Shown: one piece after another, positions 17,079-31,144 of the stretch
Layout of the letters: each line of letters begins with the position of its first letter
Numbering within the stretch: position 1 is the first letter of the stretch
Assembly: GCA_025061735.1 (NCBI GenBank)
Contig: JANXAU010000038.1
Span: 1 to 55,128 of the forward strand
Length of the DNA: 55,128 bases
Origin: Candidatus Bipolaricaulota bacterium
GTDB taxonomy: Bacteria; Bipolaricaulota; Bipolaricaulia; RBG-16-55-9; DRXL01
Reading direction: 5' to 3'
Position numbers and translations under genes: made by a program
The notes under the pieces: model-generated
What the model was told of the DNA's origin: nothing
What the model saw: only the letters and a program-made list of their open reading frames with translations
Databases searched by the model: none

Positions 17079-17366
17079 GTGATCGCCGTGGGAGATCGCC
17101 AGATCGTTCAGACGCTGGACGCGCTCGGCGCGCCCAATCACAGCGATCCGGAGACGCGCACGGAGAGATTGCTGAACACGCTGGGCGTCTGGGAGGTTGC
17201 GCACCGGTTGCGCCCTCTCTTCGCGGAACACCCAGACCTAGCCCAAGCGTTCTTGGAGCATCTGGCTCGGACTTATCCCGCCGCCGCCGATAGAATCCAG
17301 ATCTTGCTGACCGCCACCAAAGGCGAAGACAAAGAGCTCCTCAAGCGCGAGTTCGGTGGAGACTAG
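17079..17366 (+). CDS. Small protein of unknown function upstream of coaD
   Basis: I do not recognise this family. The product is up to 95 residues, mostly helical by composition (TERLLNTLGVWEVAHRLRPL, HPDLAQAFLEHLARTYPA), with no membrane segment and no cysteine. Start is uncertain: GTG at 17079, or GTG at 17088 with GAGGTGA ahead of it. It lies nine bases before coaD and is probably co-transcribed. In many bacteria the gene before coaD is the rRNA methylase rsmD; this is not that. Confidence 0.6.
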   Translation: MIAVGDRQIVQTLDALGAPNHSDPETRTERLLNTLGVWEVAHRLRPLFAEHPDLAQAFLEHLARTYPAAADRIQILLTATKGEDKELLKREFGGD

Positions 17367-17375
17367 GAGCAGACC

Positions 17376-17861
17376 GTGACCAAAGCCCTCTACCCCGGTA
17401 GCTTCGACCCCATCACCTACGGACACATCGACATCATCAAGAGGGCCCAGAAGCTCTTCGATCGGCTCATCGTCGCGGTGATGCGCAACCCCGACAAGCC
17501 CATGCTCTTCACCCTCGAGGAGCGCCACCGGCTCGTCGTCGAAGCCCTGCGCGAGGTCGGCCTGAATACCGTAGAGATCATCACCCACGACGGGCTGCTG
17601 GTCGATCTGGCGCGCCACCTGCGCGTGGACGCCGTCGTGCGGGGATTGCGCGCCAGCACCGACTTTGAGTACGAGTTTCAATTAGCGCTCACCAATCGCG
17701 ATCTGTACCCCGACTTCGAGAGCGTCTATCTGATGACGAGCCGCGACTTTTCGTTTATCAGCTCCAGCATCGTCCGTCAGGTGAAGAGCTACGGGGGTGA
17801 CGTCTCGCGCTTTGTGCCCGCCTGCGTCGACCGCGCCCTGACCGAGAAGCTCCGGCGCTAG
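17376..17861 (+). CDS. coaD: Phosphopantetheine adenylyltransferase
   Basis: CoaD adenylates 4'-phosphopantetheine, the penultimate step of coenzyme A synthesis. The 161 residues match the family: YPGSFDPITYGHIDII carries the nucleotidyltransferase (T/H)xGH motif, RGLRASTDFEYEFQLALTNR binds substrate, and SSSIVRQVKSYGGDVSRFVP is the C-terminal ISSS signature. GTG start with GGAG six bases upstream. Its stop and that of the converging gene share one CTAG (17858-17861). Confidence 0.96.
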   Translation: MTKALYPGSFDPITYGHIDIIKRAQKLFDRLIVAVMRNPDKPMLFTLEERHRLVVEALREVGLNTVEIITHDGLLVDLARHLRVDAVVRGLRASTDFEYEFQLALTNRDLYPDFESVYLMTSRDFSFISSSIVRQVKSYGGDVSRFVPACVDRALTEKLRR

Positions 17862-18463
17862 AAGCGCAGCTCAAAAATGGGCACAGAGAAAGAGAGGGGC
17901 AAAGCGGTGGGAGGGCGTGCTTCGGCATCGGCGTTGAAGCCCACCGTACCCAACAAGGCCGCCAGAAAGATCGGAAACGACAGGCGCGCCAGATAGAAGA
18001 CCGGCTCCGTCCACGGGATCAAGAACTCCCAGCCTAAGCTCTCAATGAAGAATTCCATCGTCTTGACGATCCCCGCGGCCCAGGCAAACCCCGTCAGCGA
18101 GCCCACCGCCGCAAAACCGTAGGTGAAGAGCACCCGGCGCGGCGTGATCCCCACCCCCCTCAACCAGCCCGCCGCTACGATCCCCACCGACGCCGCCCCC
18201 GGCAGCGTGATCAGATAGATAGCGCTGCGCAGGGCGAAGATCCCCAAGCCCGTACAGAGCGCCGGATCGGGGTTCTCGCTGCAGAGCAGCCCCACATAGA
18301 ACCATTCAAAGACAGGTCCCCCCACAAAGCCCCCCAGCAGCCCATAGGTGAACTCCTCCCAAAAGTACGAAGCCGGCGGCTCCCCTTGGGCATACCCCCC
18401 AACGCCCCCGCCTACCACTCCCCCTAGAACGACCACCAATACCACCCACGCTCGAATGCTCAT
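17858..18463 (-). CDS. Exported or membrane protein of unknown function
   Basis: A 201-residue protein beginning with a signal-like segment (MSIRAWVVLVVVLGG to about GGYAQG). Several hydrophobic, glycine/alanine-rich stretches follow, such as FALRSAIYLITLPGAASVG and FAAVGSLTGFAWAAG. A cysteine pair (LLCSENPDPALC) could form a disulfide. The C-terminus LSFSVPIFELRF ends in phenylalanine with alternating hydrophobic residues, as in outer-membrane barrel proteins, but the internal stretches look long for a barrel. I recognise no family. ATG at 18461-18463 follows GAGGGG; a longer reading from 18481 is less likely. Confidence 0.6.
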   Translation of the reverse strand: MSIRAWVVLVVVLGGVVGGGVGGYAQGEPPASYFWEEFTYGLLGGFVGGPVFEWFYVGLLCSENPDPALCTGLGIFALRSAIYLITLPGAASVGIVAAGWLRGVGITPRRVLFTYGFAAVGSLTGFAWAAGIVKTMEFFIESLGWEFLIPWTEPVFYLARLSFPIFLAALLGTVGFNADAEARPPTALPLSFSVPIFELRF

Positions 18464-18471
18464 ATCCCCTC

Positions 18472-18500
18472 TTTTTAACACGAAGGGGCGGAGCTGTCAA
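18472..18500 (-). promoter_or_regulatory. Promoter of the exported protein gene
   Basis: Minus-strand TTGACA (18495-18500), 17-base spacer, TAAAAA (18472-18477) preceded by TG. It lies 8 bases from the ATG with a Shine-Dalgarno in between. Confidence 0.6.
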
Positions 18501-18505
18501 ATAGA

Positions 18506-18514
18506 TGTTATAAT
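18506..18514 (+). promoter_or_regulatory. Extended -10 promoter of the metallopeptidase gene
   Basis: TGTTATAAT holds a perfect TATAAT (18509-18514) with the TGn extension and only eight bases before the ATG at 18523. There is no good -35 and no Shine-Dalgarno, so the mRNA is probably leaderless or nearly so. Confidence 0.65.
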
Positions 18515-18522
18515 GTAGCGCG

Positions 18523-18882
18523 ATGACCCGCGCGCGCTTTGAACGGCTCGTAGACGAGGCGCTGCAGGAGCTGCCGGAGGTCTTCCGCCGGCGCCTGCAG
18601 AACGTCCTGATCGTCATCCAAGACGTCCCCGACCCCCAGATCGCCCGCGAGCTAGGCCACGACCTGCTGGGGCTGTATCAAGGGACCCCGCTGACGGAGC
18701 GCTCGGTCTTCCACGAGCCCCTAGAGCCCGATATTATCTACATCTATCAGAAGAACATCGAGGCGCTGTCCGATTCCGAAGAAGAGATCCGCCGTCAGGT
18801 GCGCATCACGGTGATGCACGAGATCGGGCATTACTTTGGGCTGGACGAGGCGCAGCTAGAGGCCCTAGAGGACGACACCTAG
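18523..18882 (+). CDS. Minimal zincin-like metallopeptidase
   Basis: A 119-residue protein of the small zincin-like family. The zinc site is H99-E100-x-x-H103 in VMHEIGHYFGLDE, with a downstream acidic residue (D108 or E109) as likely third ligand. LPEVFRRRLQNVLIVIQDVPDP and LGLYQGTPLTERS are also typical. Substrates of this family are not established. No signal peptide, so cytoplasmic. It has its own promoter, and its 3' end overlaps the converging PIG-L gene by 18 bases. Confidence 0.85.
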   Translation: MTRARFERLVDEALQELPEVFRRRLQNVLIVIQDVPDPQIARELGHDLLGLYQGTPLTERSVFHEPLEPDIIYIYQKNIEALSDSEEEIRRQVRITVMHEIGHYFGLDEAQLEALEDDT

Positions 18883-19653
18883 AGTCGCCGCGCAGGCGAA
18901 GATCTCGTTGGGGCGCGCAAACCGAAAGAGATTCTCCTCAAAGTACTTCAGTTGCGAGCGATAACAAGCGATCGCCTCGCACTTGCGTGCCCGCTGGTCT
19001 GGGCGCAGCTCCAGACTGAGCCAGCTCTGAGTAGACAGCGAGGGAGGAGGGGTCAACGCCCGGTGGGGGTGGTGGCCTGCGGGCCTGGGCCAGCCGGCGT
19101 AGTGAATCAGATAGTATCTCCGTTGGGGGCGAAGGGCGCTCTCGTGCAGCGCGGCCTCGGCAAAGAGGGAGAGGGCGTGATGGTCGGGGTGGCGATCCCT
19201 CGGGTGGGGCAGATAGATCAGATCGGGGCGCTCGTGGGAGAAGATCTCTTGGAGTTCGGAGAGGAGCGCCGCTTTGGTGTAGGGGGCGCGGGGGGTGCGC
19301 GCAAACTCATAGGGGACAGCACAGGCCTTGGTGAAGCGCGAAGGGCAGACCGAGCCGTCGCTCCGCCACAGCTGGGCCAACCCGCGATCGGGATAGCCCA
19401 GCGCGATGATCCGATCACGACGCAGCCCCAAGAGCTCTAACGCCGCCAACGACTCGCGATAGCGGCGCTCCCCCAAGCGCAGAAAGTGCCGCCTGGGAAG
19501 GAGAACCCCCCGACGCTGGCCGTCGCCCAGGGTCACCAAGACGACCTTAACGGCGTGCTTCTTGCGCAGATGCTCCTGGATCGCTCCCCCAGCGGCGAGC
19601 ACCTCGTCGTCGGGATGAGGGGCCAGGACGAGCACTCTAGGGGACCTCGGCAT
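18865..19653 (-). CDS. PIG-L/LmbE-family deacetylase
   Basis: A 262-residue zinc-dependent deacetylase of the LmbE superfamily. The metal site is visible in VLAPHPDDEVLAAGG (H13, D15, D16) and a second motif HPRDRHPDHHAL. Known members remove acetyl groups from N-acetylglucosamine-type compounds such as BshB and MshB substrates; the substrate here cannot be told. Its first codons overlap the end of lon by 17 bases, so the two are probably co-transcribed. Confidence 0.88.
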   Translation of the reverse strand: MPRSPRVLVLAPHPDDEVLAAGGAIQEHLRKKHAVKVVLVTLGDGQRRGVLLPRRHFLRLGERRYRESLAALELLGLRRDRIIALGYPDRGLAQLWRSDGSVCPSRFTKACAVPYEFARTPRAPYTKAALLSELQEIFSHERPDLIYLPHPRDRHPDHHALSLFAEAALHESALRPQRRYYLIHYAGWPRPAGHHPHRALTPPPSLSTQSWLSLELRPDQRARKCEAIACYRSQLKYFEENLFRFARPNEIFACAATLGVVL

Positions 19654-22012
19654 AGCGCGGCAGGGCGATAGCCAGCACCTGATCGATCTCGTCTACGAAC
19701 TCAAAGCGCAGGCTCTCTCGGACGTTGGGGGCAACGTCGATCAGATCCTGCTCGTTGCGCCGGGGCAAGATCACCGTCTTGATGCCCGCGCGATGGGCCG
19801 CTAAGACCTTCTCGCGCACGCCCCCCACGGGGAGGACCTTTCCGCGCAGCGTGATCTCGCCGGTCATCGCTAGGTCGTGCTGGACGGGGGTGTCTGTCAA
19901 GAGCGAGACGAGCGCCGTGACGAGGGTCACCCCGGCTGAGGGCCCGTCTTTGGGGATCGCCCCCTCGGGCAGATGGATGTGCAAGTCCGAGGTGGAGAAG
20001 ACCTCCGGATCGATCCCCAGGCGCTCGGCGTTAGCGCGCACGTAGCTGAGCGCCGCTTGGGCCGACTCGCGCATCACCTCGCCCAGTTGCCCCGTCAGCT
20101 TCAGCTCCCCCTTCCCCTTCATCTTGGTCGCCTCGATGAAGACGATATCGCCGCCGACGGGCGTGACTACCAGTCCGATCGCCACCCCCGACCGATGCAG
20201 CCGCTCGGCGACCTCGGAGAAGTACTTGGGCGGGCCGAGGAGCTTGCTCAGGTCGGTCGCTTCGATGTAGCGCTTGGAGCGCACGCCGTTCTCGGCCACC
20301 TGCGCCGCGACCTTACGGCAGATCGCCCCGATCTGGCGCTCCAGACCGCGCACGCCCGCCTCGTGGGTGTACTCCCGGATGATCTTTCTGAGGGCCATCT
20401 CGCTGAACTCGATCTGGTGCGCGCGCAGCCCGTGCTCCTTGAGCTGCTTGGGGATGAGATAGCGCTGGGCGATCTGGACCTTCTCGTCCTCGGAGTACCC
20501 CGGCAGCTCCAAGACCTCCATGCGATCCAAGAGCGGGCTGGGGATGGTGTGTAGGACGTTAGCCGTCGTGATGAAGAAGACCTTTGAGAGATCGAAGGGC
20601 ACGTCGAGATAGTGATCGCTGAAGTTGCGGTTCTGTTCGGGGTCGAGGACCTCGAGCAGAGCGGCGGCGGGGTCACCGCGAAAGTCGCTGCTCATCTTGT
20701 CGATCTCGTCGAGCATGAAGACGGGGTTCTTTGAGCCGGCGCGTCTTAGCCCTTGGATGATCCTCCCCGGCAAAGCTCCCACATAAGTACGCCGATGCCC
20801 TCTGATCTCGGCTTCGTCGCGTACGCCCCCCAGCGAGATTCTTACGAATTTTCGCCCCAAGGCACGCGCGATCGAGCGCCCCAACGACGTCTTGCCTACC
20901 CCCGGCGGCCCCACCAAGCAGAGAATCGGTCCCTTCATATCGCGCTTGAGCTTCAGCACCGCCAGATATTCTAAGATGCGCTCCTTGATCTTCTCTAGGT
21001 CATAGTGATCTTCGTCGAGGATGGCACGGGCGCGCTTGAGATCCAATTGGTCTTTGGTGGTCTTCGACCACGGCAGCGCTGTCAGCCAGTCTAAATACGT
21101 CCGTGCTACGGTGTACTCGGCGGAGCTGGGGTGCATCTCGGCGAGGCGTTCCAGCTCGCGCAGCGCTTCTTTCTGGACGTCTTTGGGCATCTTGGCCTGT
21201 TTGATCTTGCGGCGCAGCTCCTCGATCTCCGGGCCTTCTTCTTCGCCCAGCTCTTTCTTGATCGCGGCCATCTGCTCCCGCAAGATGCGCTCGCGCGTCG
21301 AACGCCCGATCTCCTCCTGCACCCGCGAGTGGATCCGCGAGCCGACTTCCAAGATCTCGTTCTCTTCTTCTAGCAATCTCAAGACCAGCTCGAGGCGCTG
21401 CTTGACGTTGAGCATTTCTAAGACTTGCTGCTTAGCTTCGACTTCGACGTCCAAGTTCGCCGTGATGAAGTCGGCCAACTGCCCCGGGTCGCTGAGATTG
21501 GAAGCCATCGCGTGGATCTCCAGGGGCGGGTTGGGCAGGAGCGAGAGCATCTTCTGGAAGAGCGCGGTGACGTTCTTGGACAGGGCTTCGGTCTCTATAT
21601 CTTCTTCGACGATGGAGTGGAGCGGCTCGATGCGCGCGATCAGATAGGGTTTCTCCTGCACGAACTCTTGGACCTGAAAGCGGTCGAGGCCCTGCACCCA
21701 TAAGAGAAACGCGTTGTTGGGGGTCTTCATCAGGCGCACGATCTTGCAGACGGTGCCGACCTGGTAGAGATCGGCGGGGGTGGGGTGTTCGAGGTTGGGG
21801 TCGCGTTGGGTGAGGACCCCGAGGATCTTGTTGCCAGAGGCGACGGCTTCGACGAGCTTGATCGAGCTATCGCGTCCCACGGTGAGGGGCAGGACCGAAT
21901 GGGGGAAGACGACGGTGTTTTTCAGGGGCAAGATGGGCAACAGCTCGGGAAAGGAGTTCTCGCGGGCATCGGCTAGCTCAAAGCCTTCGGTTTGGGAAGT
22001 GGGGGAGGTCAT
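19637..22012 (-). CDS. lon: ATP-dependent protease Lon
   Basis: Lon is a hexameric AAA+ serine protease that degrades misfolded and regulatory proteins. The 791 residues show the N-terminal LON substrate domain ([19 protein letters not shown]), a coiled-coil, the AAA+ module with Walker [10 protein letters not shown] and Walker [11 protein letters not shown], and the C-terminal S16 protease with the active serine in [15 protein letters not shown]; the partner lysine follows in [19 protein letters not shown]. It has a strong promoter, divergent from that of proS. Confidence 0.97.
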   Translation of the reverse strand: MTSPTSQTEGFELADARENSFPELLPILPLKNTVVFPHSVLPLTVGRDSSIKLVEAVASGNKILGVLTQRDPNLEHPTPADLYQVGTVCKIVRLMKTPNNAFLLWVQGLDRFQVQEFVQEKPYLIARIEPLHSIVEEDIETEALSKNVTALFQKMLSLLPNPPLEIHAMASNLSDPGQLADFITANLDVEVEAKQQVLEMLNVKQRLELVLRLLEEENEILEVGSRIHSRVQEEIGRSTRERILREQMAAIKKELGEEEGPEIEELRRKIKQAKMPKDVQKEALRELERLAEMHPSSAEYTVARTYLDWLTALPWSKTTKDQLDLKRARAILDEDHYDLEKIKERILEYLAVLKLKRDMKGPILCLVGPPGVGKTSLGRSIARALGRKFVRISLGGVRDEAEIRGHRRTYVGALPGRIIQGLRRAGSKNPVFMLDEIDKMSSDFRGDPAAALLEVLDPEQNRNFSDHYLDVPFDLSKVFFITTANVLHTIPSPLLDRMEVLELPGYSEDEKVQIAQRYLIPKQLKEHGLRAHQIEFSEMALRKIIREYTHEAGVRGLERQIGAICRKVAAQVAENGVRSKRYIEATDLSKLLGPPKYFSEVAERLHRSGVAIGLVVTPVGGDIVFIEATKMKGKGELKLTGQLGEVMRESAQAALSYVRANAERLGIDPEVFSTSDLHIHLPEGAIPKDGPSAGVTLVTALVSLLTDTPVQHDLAMTGEITLRGKVLPVGGVREKVLAAHRAGIKTVILPRRNEQDLIDVAPNVRESLRFEFVDEIDQVLAIALPRYAEVP

Positions 22013-22039
22013 AGCTTGGATCGCCTTTCTTCGGGGGAT

Positions 22040-22068
22040 ATTTTAATCTAGCGCGCTGGGGCTGTCAA
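22040..22068 (-). promoter_or_regulatory. lon promoter
   Basis: Minus-strand TTGACA (22063-22068), 17-base spacer, TAAAAT (22040-22045): close to the sigma70 consensus. No CIRCE-like inverted repeat was seen around it. Confidence 0.75.
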
Positions 22069-22088
22069 GCGGTTCAATACAGCTTGAG

Positions 22089-22117
22089 TTGCACTCTTCG
22101 CTCATGATGTTTAAGAT
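22089..22117 (+). promoter_or_regulatory. proS promoter
   Basis: TTGCAC (22089-22094), 17-base spacer, TAAGAT (22112-22117). The leader of about 30 bases includes the Shine-Dalgarno GAGGG six bases before the ATG at 22157. Confidence 0.6.
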
Positions 22118-22147
22118 AATCCCATCCTGCTGAAGCTCCATCAGTGA

Positions 22148-23602
<1,455 letters not shown>

Positions 23603-23747
23603 ACGCTCTAGAGCATAGTCCTTGGACGTTCAAGGTCAAGTATCACGAGTACAAGCTTCATGACAAACGGGCCAACCGCTCGCGGATTGCAACGGTGACA
23701 GCGATGTGGCAAACTTAACGAGAAGCTTCTTCGAGAGGGAGGACCCC

Positions 23748-23949
23748 ATGAGCGCGGTCAAGCATCAAGCAAAGGCCATCATAGATGAGCTTCCCGATGC
23801 TGTAGTGCAGAGCTTGCTCGATTTTATGCAGAAGTTGCAAGAGTGGGAGGCCACCCGCGAGATCTTGGAGGAAGAAGAGTTCTCTGCGGAGATAGAACGA
23901 GGATTGCGAGACGTCAAGGCAGGTCGTACCGTCGAATGGCGCAAGAGTT

Positions 23950-23960
<11 letters not shown>
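23748..23960 (+). CDS. Antitoxin-like small protein, apparently orphan
   Basis: A 70-residue, highly charged helical protein: [35 protein letters not shown], then [20 protein letters not shown]. The last part resembles the C-terminal toxin-wrapping tail common in RelB/Phd-like antitoxins. I chose the ATG at 23748, five bases after GGGAGG, over a GTG 14 codons earlier. Its stop overlaps the start of uvrA by 11 bases, so no toxin gene follows. The function as antitoxin is inferred from sequence style only. Confidence 0.5.
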
Positions 23961-26790
<2,830 letters not shown>

Positions 26791-26872
26791 CAGGTGTTCG
26801 GAGGATTGAGAGAGCGGGTCTCTTGTTCAAAGCGCCCATCGAGCACACGGTCACGCAACGCGAAAGATTTGC

Positions 26873-28495
26873 TTAACTCAGCGTCACCCGCTCCCGGTAC
26901 TCCCCAAACTCTTCTCGTAAGAGATCGCAAATCTCCCCAACGGTCGCGTAGGCTCTCACAGCTTCGAGAATCGCGGGCATCAAGTTCTCATCGGTGCGCG
27001 CTGAGGCTCGCAGCCTCTCCAATGCCTCGCGCACTCGGCTCCCATCGCGCGCCCGTCGCACTTCGCCTAATCTGGCGATCTGCTTCTCGATAACCTCAGG
27101 CGCGATCTTGAGGATCTTCGGATGCTGTTGCTCGTCGCTGGTGAAGATGTTGACCCCAACGACAAGACGCTTCTGCTCTTCGATCTCCCGCTGCTTGCGA
27201 TAAGCGCTCTCTTCGATCTCCCGCTGCACATATCCCAACTCGATCGCTCTTCTCATCCCCCCAAGCTCGTCTATCTTCTGGATATATCTCTGAGCTTCTT
27301 CTTCGAGCCGATCCGTCAGCCACTCGACGTAGTAGCTGCCCCCCACAGGGTCTATCGTATCGGCGACGCCCGACTCTTCCGCGATGATCTGCTGGGTGCG
27401 CAGCGCGATTCGCACAGCTTCTTCGGTGGGCAGCGCCAACGCTTCGTCGTACGAGTTCGTGTGCAAGCTCTGCGTCCCCCCTAACACAGCCGCCAGCGCT
27501 TGCAGCGTCGTGCGGATGATGTTATTCATAGGCTGCTGCGCCGTGAGCGATGAGCCTGCTGTTTGCGTGTGAAAGCGCAGCATGAGAGATTCTTTCTTTT
27601 GAGCACCGAAGCGCTCTCTCATAATCTTGGCCCACAGCCTGCGAGCCGCTCTGAACTTGGCGATCTCCTCAAAGAAATGATTGTCGCACGAGAAGAAGAA
27701 CGAGAGCTGCGACGCAAATCGATCAACATCCAAGCCCCGCGCTTGCACGGCCTTGACGTACTCGATCCCATTGGCCAACGCAAACGCAATCTCTTGAACG
27801 GCGGTCGCGCCCGCCTCTCTCATGTGATAGCCCGAAATGCTGATGGGGTTCCACCGGGGGAGATGCTCGGCACAGTAAGCAATGATGTCGGTGACCAAGC
27901 GCATCGAGAACTCTGGCGGAAAGATATAGGTCTTTCGAGCGATATACTCTTTGAGAATATCGTTCTGGGTCGTGCCGGCGAGCTTGTCGCCCGATAGGCC
28001 CTGGCGCTCGGCCAGCGCGATATGCATCGCCAAGAGAATCGCCGCCGTCGCGTTGATAGTCATCGAGACCGAGACTTTCTCTAGCGCGATGCCGTCAAAG
28101 AGAATCTCAAAATCTCTGAGCGAACTGATCGCTACGCCGGCCTTGCCAACTTCTCCCAGCGCCCGTGGGTGATCGGAATCGTAGCCCATCTGCGTCGGCA
28201 GATCGAACGCGACCGACAGCCCCGTCTGCCCCTGCGAGATCAGATATTTATAGCGAGCGTTGGTCTCTTCGGCAGAGCCGAAGCCCGCGTACTGTCTCAT
28301 CGTCCATAGCCTGCCCCGGTACATCGTGGGGTAGACGCCGCGCGTGAACGGGTACTCGCCGGGGAAGCCGAGCCGCTCTTGATAGCAGCGCGAATCGCTT
28401 GTGGGCACGTCTTGAGGAGTATAGAACCGCGCGACCTCGATCTGCGAATCGGTCTCAAAGCGCTCGCGCCGTTCGCTGAGACGCTTCTCGCTCAT
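26873..28495 (-). CDS. Methylmalonyl-CoA mutase, large subunit
   Basis: The 540-residue catalytic TIM-barrel subunit of an adenosylcobalamin-dependent acyl-CoA mutase. [20 protein letters not shown] with the following [12 protein letters not shown] is the substrate-binding region; the tyrosine in RQYAGF is the residue seen in methylmalonyl-CoA mutases rather than isobutyryl-CoA mutases. [17 protein letters not shown] and [23 protein letters not shown] are conserved. The B12-binding domain is absent, so a separate small subunit must exist outside the window. It lies seven bases after the biotin carboxylase gene, which suggests a propionyl-CoA to succinyl-CoA route or its reverse. Confidence 0.92.
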   Translation of the reverse strand: MSEKRLSERRERFETDSQIEVARFYTPQDVPTSDSRCYQERLGFPGEYPFTRGVYPTMYRGRLWTMRQYAGFGSAEETNARYKYLISQGQTGLSVAFDLPTQMGYDSDHPRALGEVGKAGVAISSLRDFEILFDGIALEKVSVSMTINATAAILLAMHIALAERQGLSGDKLAGTTQNDILKEYIARKTYIFPPEFSMRLVTDIIAYCAEHLPRWNPISISGYHMREAGATAVQEIAFALANGIEYVKAVQARGLDVDRFASQLSFFFSCDNHFFEEIAKFRAARRLWAKIMRERFGAQKKESLMLRFHTQTAGSSLTAQQPMNNIIRTTLQALAAVLGGTQSLHTNSYDEALALPTEEAVRIALRTQQIIAEESGVADTIDPVGGSYYVEWLTDRLEEEAQRYIQKIDELGGMRRAIELGYVQREIEESAYRKQREIEEQKRLVVGVNIFTSDEQQHPKILKIAPEVIEKQIARLGEVRRARDGSRVREALERLRASARTDENLMPAILEAVRAYATVGEICDLLREEFGEYRERVTLS

Positions 28496-28501
28496 CTCGC
28501 A

Positions 28502-30472
28502 TCACGGCTCCCTTCGGATCGTGCAGAGCACCTGACCCTTCTCGACCTGCTCTCGCGCGTTCACACAGAGCTTCTCCACGATCCCCTTCACCGGGCTTCT
28601 GATCTCGTTCTCCATCTTCATCGCTTCGAGCACAAAGAGCGTCTCGCCCGGCTCGACGCGCTGGCCCGCTGTGACAGCCACTTTGAGGATCAACCCCGGC
28701 ATGTGGCTCGCGATCTCGTGCACCGTCGGCTCGCGCGAGACCGCCGTACTGCGCAAGAGCGCGCGATAGCGCTTCGCCACAGCTCGCTCGATTTTGACGG
28801 CTATCTCCTCCCCGCGCCATAGAACCATCCAACGATCCCCCTCGCGTCGCAGCGCCAGCTTCAGCTCCTCATCCCCTAAACGAAAACGATACAGCTTCGA
28901 CCCCGGCCTCCCGCTCAGCCGCGCCGCAAACTCTTGCCCCATCCCGCGCACCGTGACCAGCGGATTCCCCAACGTGAGCAGATACTCATTTGTGCGCTCC
29001 CCTACCGTCACCACGAAGCGCAGCTCTTGACGATCGCTGGGTACTTCGTGCACCTCGCGCAAGAGCGCGGCCGCTGCAAGCGCTGAGACTTCAGGCTCCT
29101 TGAGCGGCTCAAAGAGCCGTCGGCTCTCTCGCTCGATGAAGTCCGTGAAGTACGCGCCCGACCGAAAGACTTCGTTCTGCAACGCCCGATAGTGAAAGCC
29201 GCACGTCGTGCGCACCCCTAAGATAAAGAGATCGCCGAGGGCGTGGAGCGCGCGCGCAATCGCGCATGAACGATCTTCACCCCAGACGATCAATTTCGCT
29301 ATGAGGGGGTCATAATAGGGCGTCACTTGCTCCCCGCGGCGCAGCGCGTGATCGATGCGAATCCCTTCGCCCTGGGGAAGCTGCAACTCGACGATCTGTC
29401 CCAGCGACGGGTAGAAGTTATTCCATGGGTCTTCGGCGCAGATGCGCAGCTCGATGGCGTGCCCGCGCGGACGAATCTCATCCTGCGAGAACGAGAGCTT
29501 CTCTCCCGCGGCGATGCGCAACTGCTCTTGGACTATATCTATCCCCGTGCGCATCTCGGTGACGGGGTGCTCGACTTGGACGCGCGTGTTGACTTCTAGA
29601 AAGTAAAACCGTTTCGCGTCGAAATCGTAGAGAAATTCTACCGTTCCGGCGCTGCGATAGCGCGCGGCGCGCGCGAGCTGGACGGCGGCTTCGCAGAGTC
29701 GGGCACGCTCGGCCTCGGAGAGCAGCGGTGCGGGCGACTCTTCGATCAGCTTTTGGTGTCTGCGCTGCACCGAGCACTCGCGCTCGTAGAGATGCACGAC
29801 ATTGCCGTGATCGTCGGCTAGAATCTGGACTTCGATGTGCTTGGCGTGCGGGACGAACTTTTCGATAAAGACAGAGGGATCGCCGAAGGCCGACTGGGCC
29901 TCGGACATGGCGCGCTCCAAGGAGCCGGGCAGCTCTTCGGCGCTCTGAACGACGCGCATTCCCTTGCCACCGCCCCCGGCAGCGGCTTTGATCAGCACCG
30001 GGTAGCCAATCTGCTGGGCCACACGGCGGGCTTCGCCCGGATCGCTGATCTTTTCTAAAGTGCCCGGCACGGTGGGAATCCCCAGCGATTGCGCCAACCG
30101 ACGGGCAGCGAGCTTGTCCCCCAAGAGCCGGATAGCCTCGGCTTTAGGGCCGACGAAGACCAATCCCGCTTCTTCGACAGCTTGCGCAAAGTCAGGGTTT
30201 TCCGACAAGAAGCCGTAGCCGGGATGGATCGCTTGGCAGCCAGATTTCAGGGCAATTTCGATGATCTTGTCGCCCCGCAGATAGCTCTCGAGCGGCGGGG
30301 GCGGCCCAATGGGATAAGCTTCGTCGGCCTCTTCAACGTGCAGCGCGTATCGGTCGGCCTCGGAGTAGACAGCAACCGTTTGCAGCCCCAAGGCCCGACA
30401 CGCTCGCATCACGCGACGGGCGATCTCCCCGCGATTGGCGATCAGAACTTTTGTGAGCACAGGCTCCTTCAT
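28502..30472 (-). CDS. Biotin carboxylase/BCCP fusion, acyl-CoA carboxylase alpha subunit
   Basis: A 656-residue fusion typical of propionyl- or acetyl-CoA carboxylase alpha subunits. Residues about 1-450 form biotin carboxylase (KVLIANRGEIARRVMRACRA, HPGYGFLSENPDFA, the ATP-grasp loop KAAAGGGGKGMRVV, FLEVNTRVQVEHPVTE). The C-terminal 80 residues are the biotinyl domain with the acceptor lysine in EAMKMENEI. The neighbouring methylmalonyl-CoA mutase favours propionyl-CoA as substrate. The carboxyltransferase beta subunit is not in the window. It follows the HAD gene by 11 bases. Confidence 0.92.
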   Translation of the reverse strand: MKEPVLTKVLIANRGEIARRVMRACRALGLQTVAVYSEADRYALHVEEADEAYPIGPPPPLESYLRGDKIIEIALKSGCQAIHPGYGFLSENPDFAQAVEEAGLVFVGPKAEAIRLLGDKLAARRLAQSLGIPTVPGTLEKISDPGEARRVAQQIGYPVLIKAAAGGGGKGMRVVQSAEELPGSLERAMSEAQSAFGDPSVFIEKFVPHAKHIEVQILADDHGNVVHLYERECSVQRRHQKLIEESPAPLLSEAERARLCEAAVQLARAARYRSAGTVEFLYDFDAKRFYFLEVNTRVQVEHPVTEMRTGIDIVQEQLRIAAGEKLSFSQDEIRPRGHAIELRICAEDPWNNFYPSLGQIVELQLPQGEGIRIDHALRRGEQVTPYYDPLIAKLIVWGEDRSCAIARALHALGDLFILGVRTTCGFHYRALQNEVFRSGAYFTDFIERESRRLFEPLKEPEVSALAAAALLREVHEVPSDRQELRFVVTVGERTNEYLLTLGNPLVTVRGMGQEFAARLSGRPGSKLYRFRLGDEELKLALRREGDRWMVLWRGEEIAVKIERAVAKRYRALLRSTAVSREPTVHEIASHMPGLILKVAVTAGQRVEPGETLFVLEAMKMENEIRSPVKGIVEKLCVNAREQVEKGQVLCTIRREP

Positions 30473-30483
30473 CCGGTTTGAGT

Positions 30484-31143
30484 TTACCGATGAGAAGCCT
30501 TCGATGCAAGCTTGGTGATCAGCTTCGGGATCTCCCGGAAATCGTCCGTGTGGACGTCTGCTGCTCGTAGCAGTTCCGAGTCTTTGGGCGCAAACGCAAT
30601 AGAGAAACCAGCGATCTTCATCGCGGGAATATCGTTGACGTGATCGCCGACAAAGCAGACTTCTTTGGGATCCAGCCCGTGGGAGCGACAGAGTTCTCGC
30701 AAGTGTTGGTCTTTATTCCAAAGATAGACGCGCCGCTCGCACGTTCCCGTGAAGACCCCATCGCGCACGCCCAAGCCGTTGGCCAGATAAAAATCCATCC
30801 CCAAGTCTTGGCAGATATAGTCGGCGATGAAATCGAGTCCGCTTGTGAGGATGCCCAATTTATATTTTGGCTTGAGCGCGCGGATCGTCTCGCGCGCGCC
30901 GGGGGTGTAGGGCGGCGGCAGCACGCTCGTGTAAATCTTCTCAAACGAGATGCCCTGCAGCAGACGCGCGTTGGCGTCCAGCCATTCCCAGTAGGCGTCT
31001 CTTCGGGGGAGATACTGCTCCAAGAGCCGATCCCACTCGGCCTTCAGCCCCGCCCCGTACCCAACCGCATCCCAACTGCTCTGAAAGGGACCGTCATACT
31101 GCACCAGCGTCCCGTCCATGTCGAAGATCACGGCTTTCAGCAT
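30484..31143 (-). CDS. HAD-superfamily phosphatase
   Basis: A 219-residue HAD hydrolase with motif I FDMDGTLVQ (D8 nucleophile, D10 acid/base), motif II ILTSG and motif III/IV GDHVNDIPAM. The fold is closest in style to small-molecule phosphatases of the phosphoserine or phosphoglycolate type, but the substrate is not evident. Start is ATG, one base after the nrdJ stop, so it is co-expressed with the ribonucleotide reductase; a nucleotide substrate is conceivable but not shown. Confidence 0.85.
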   Translation of the reverse strand: MLKAVIFDMDGTLVQYDGPFQSSWDAVGYGAGLKAEWDRLLEQYLPRRDAYWEWLDANARLLQGISFEKIYTSVLPPPYTPGARETIRALKPKYKLGILTSGLDFIADYICQDLGMDFYLANGLGVRDGVFTGTCERRVYLWNKDQHLRELCRSHGLDPKEVCFVGDHVNDIPAMKIAGFSIAFAPKDSELLRAADVHTDDFREIPKLITKLASKASHR

Positions 31144-31144
31144 C

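Noticed and set aside
26791-26872. Terminator between the converging uvrA and mutase genes
   Set aside because: Only a short AGAGA/TCTCT stem without a clear U-tract was found.
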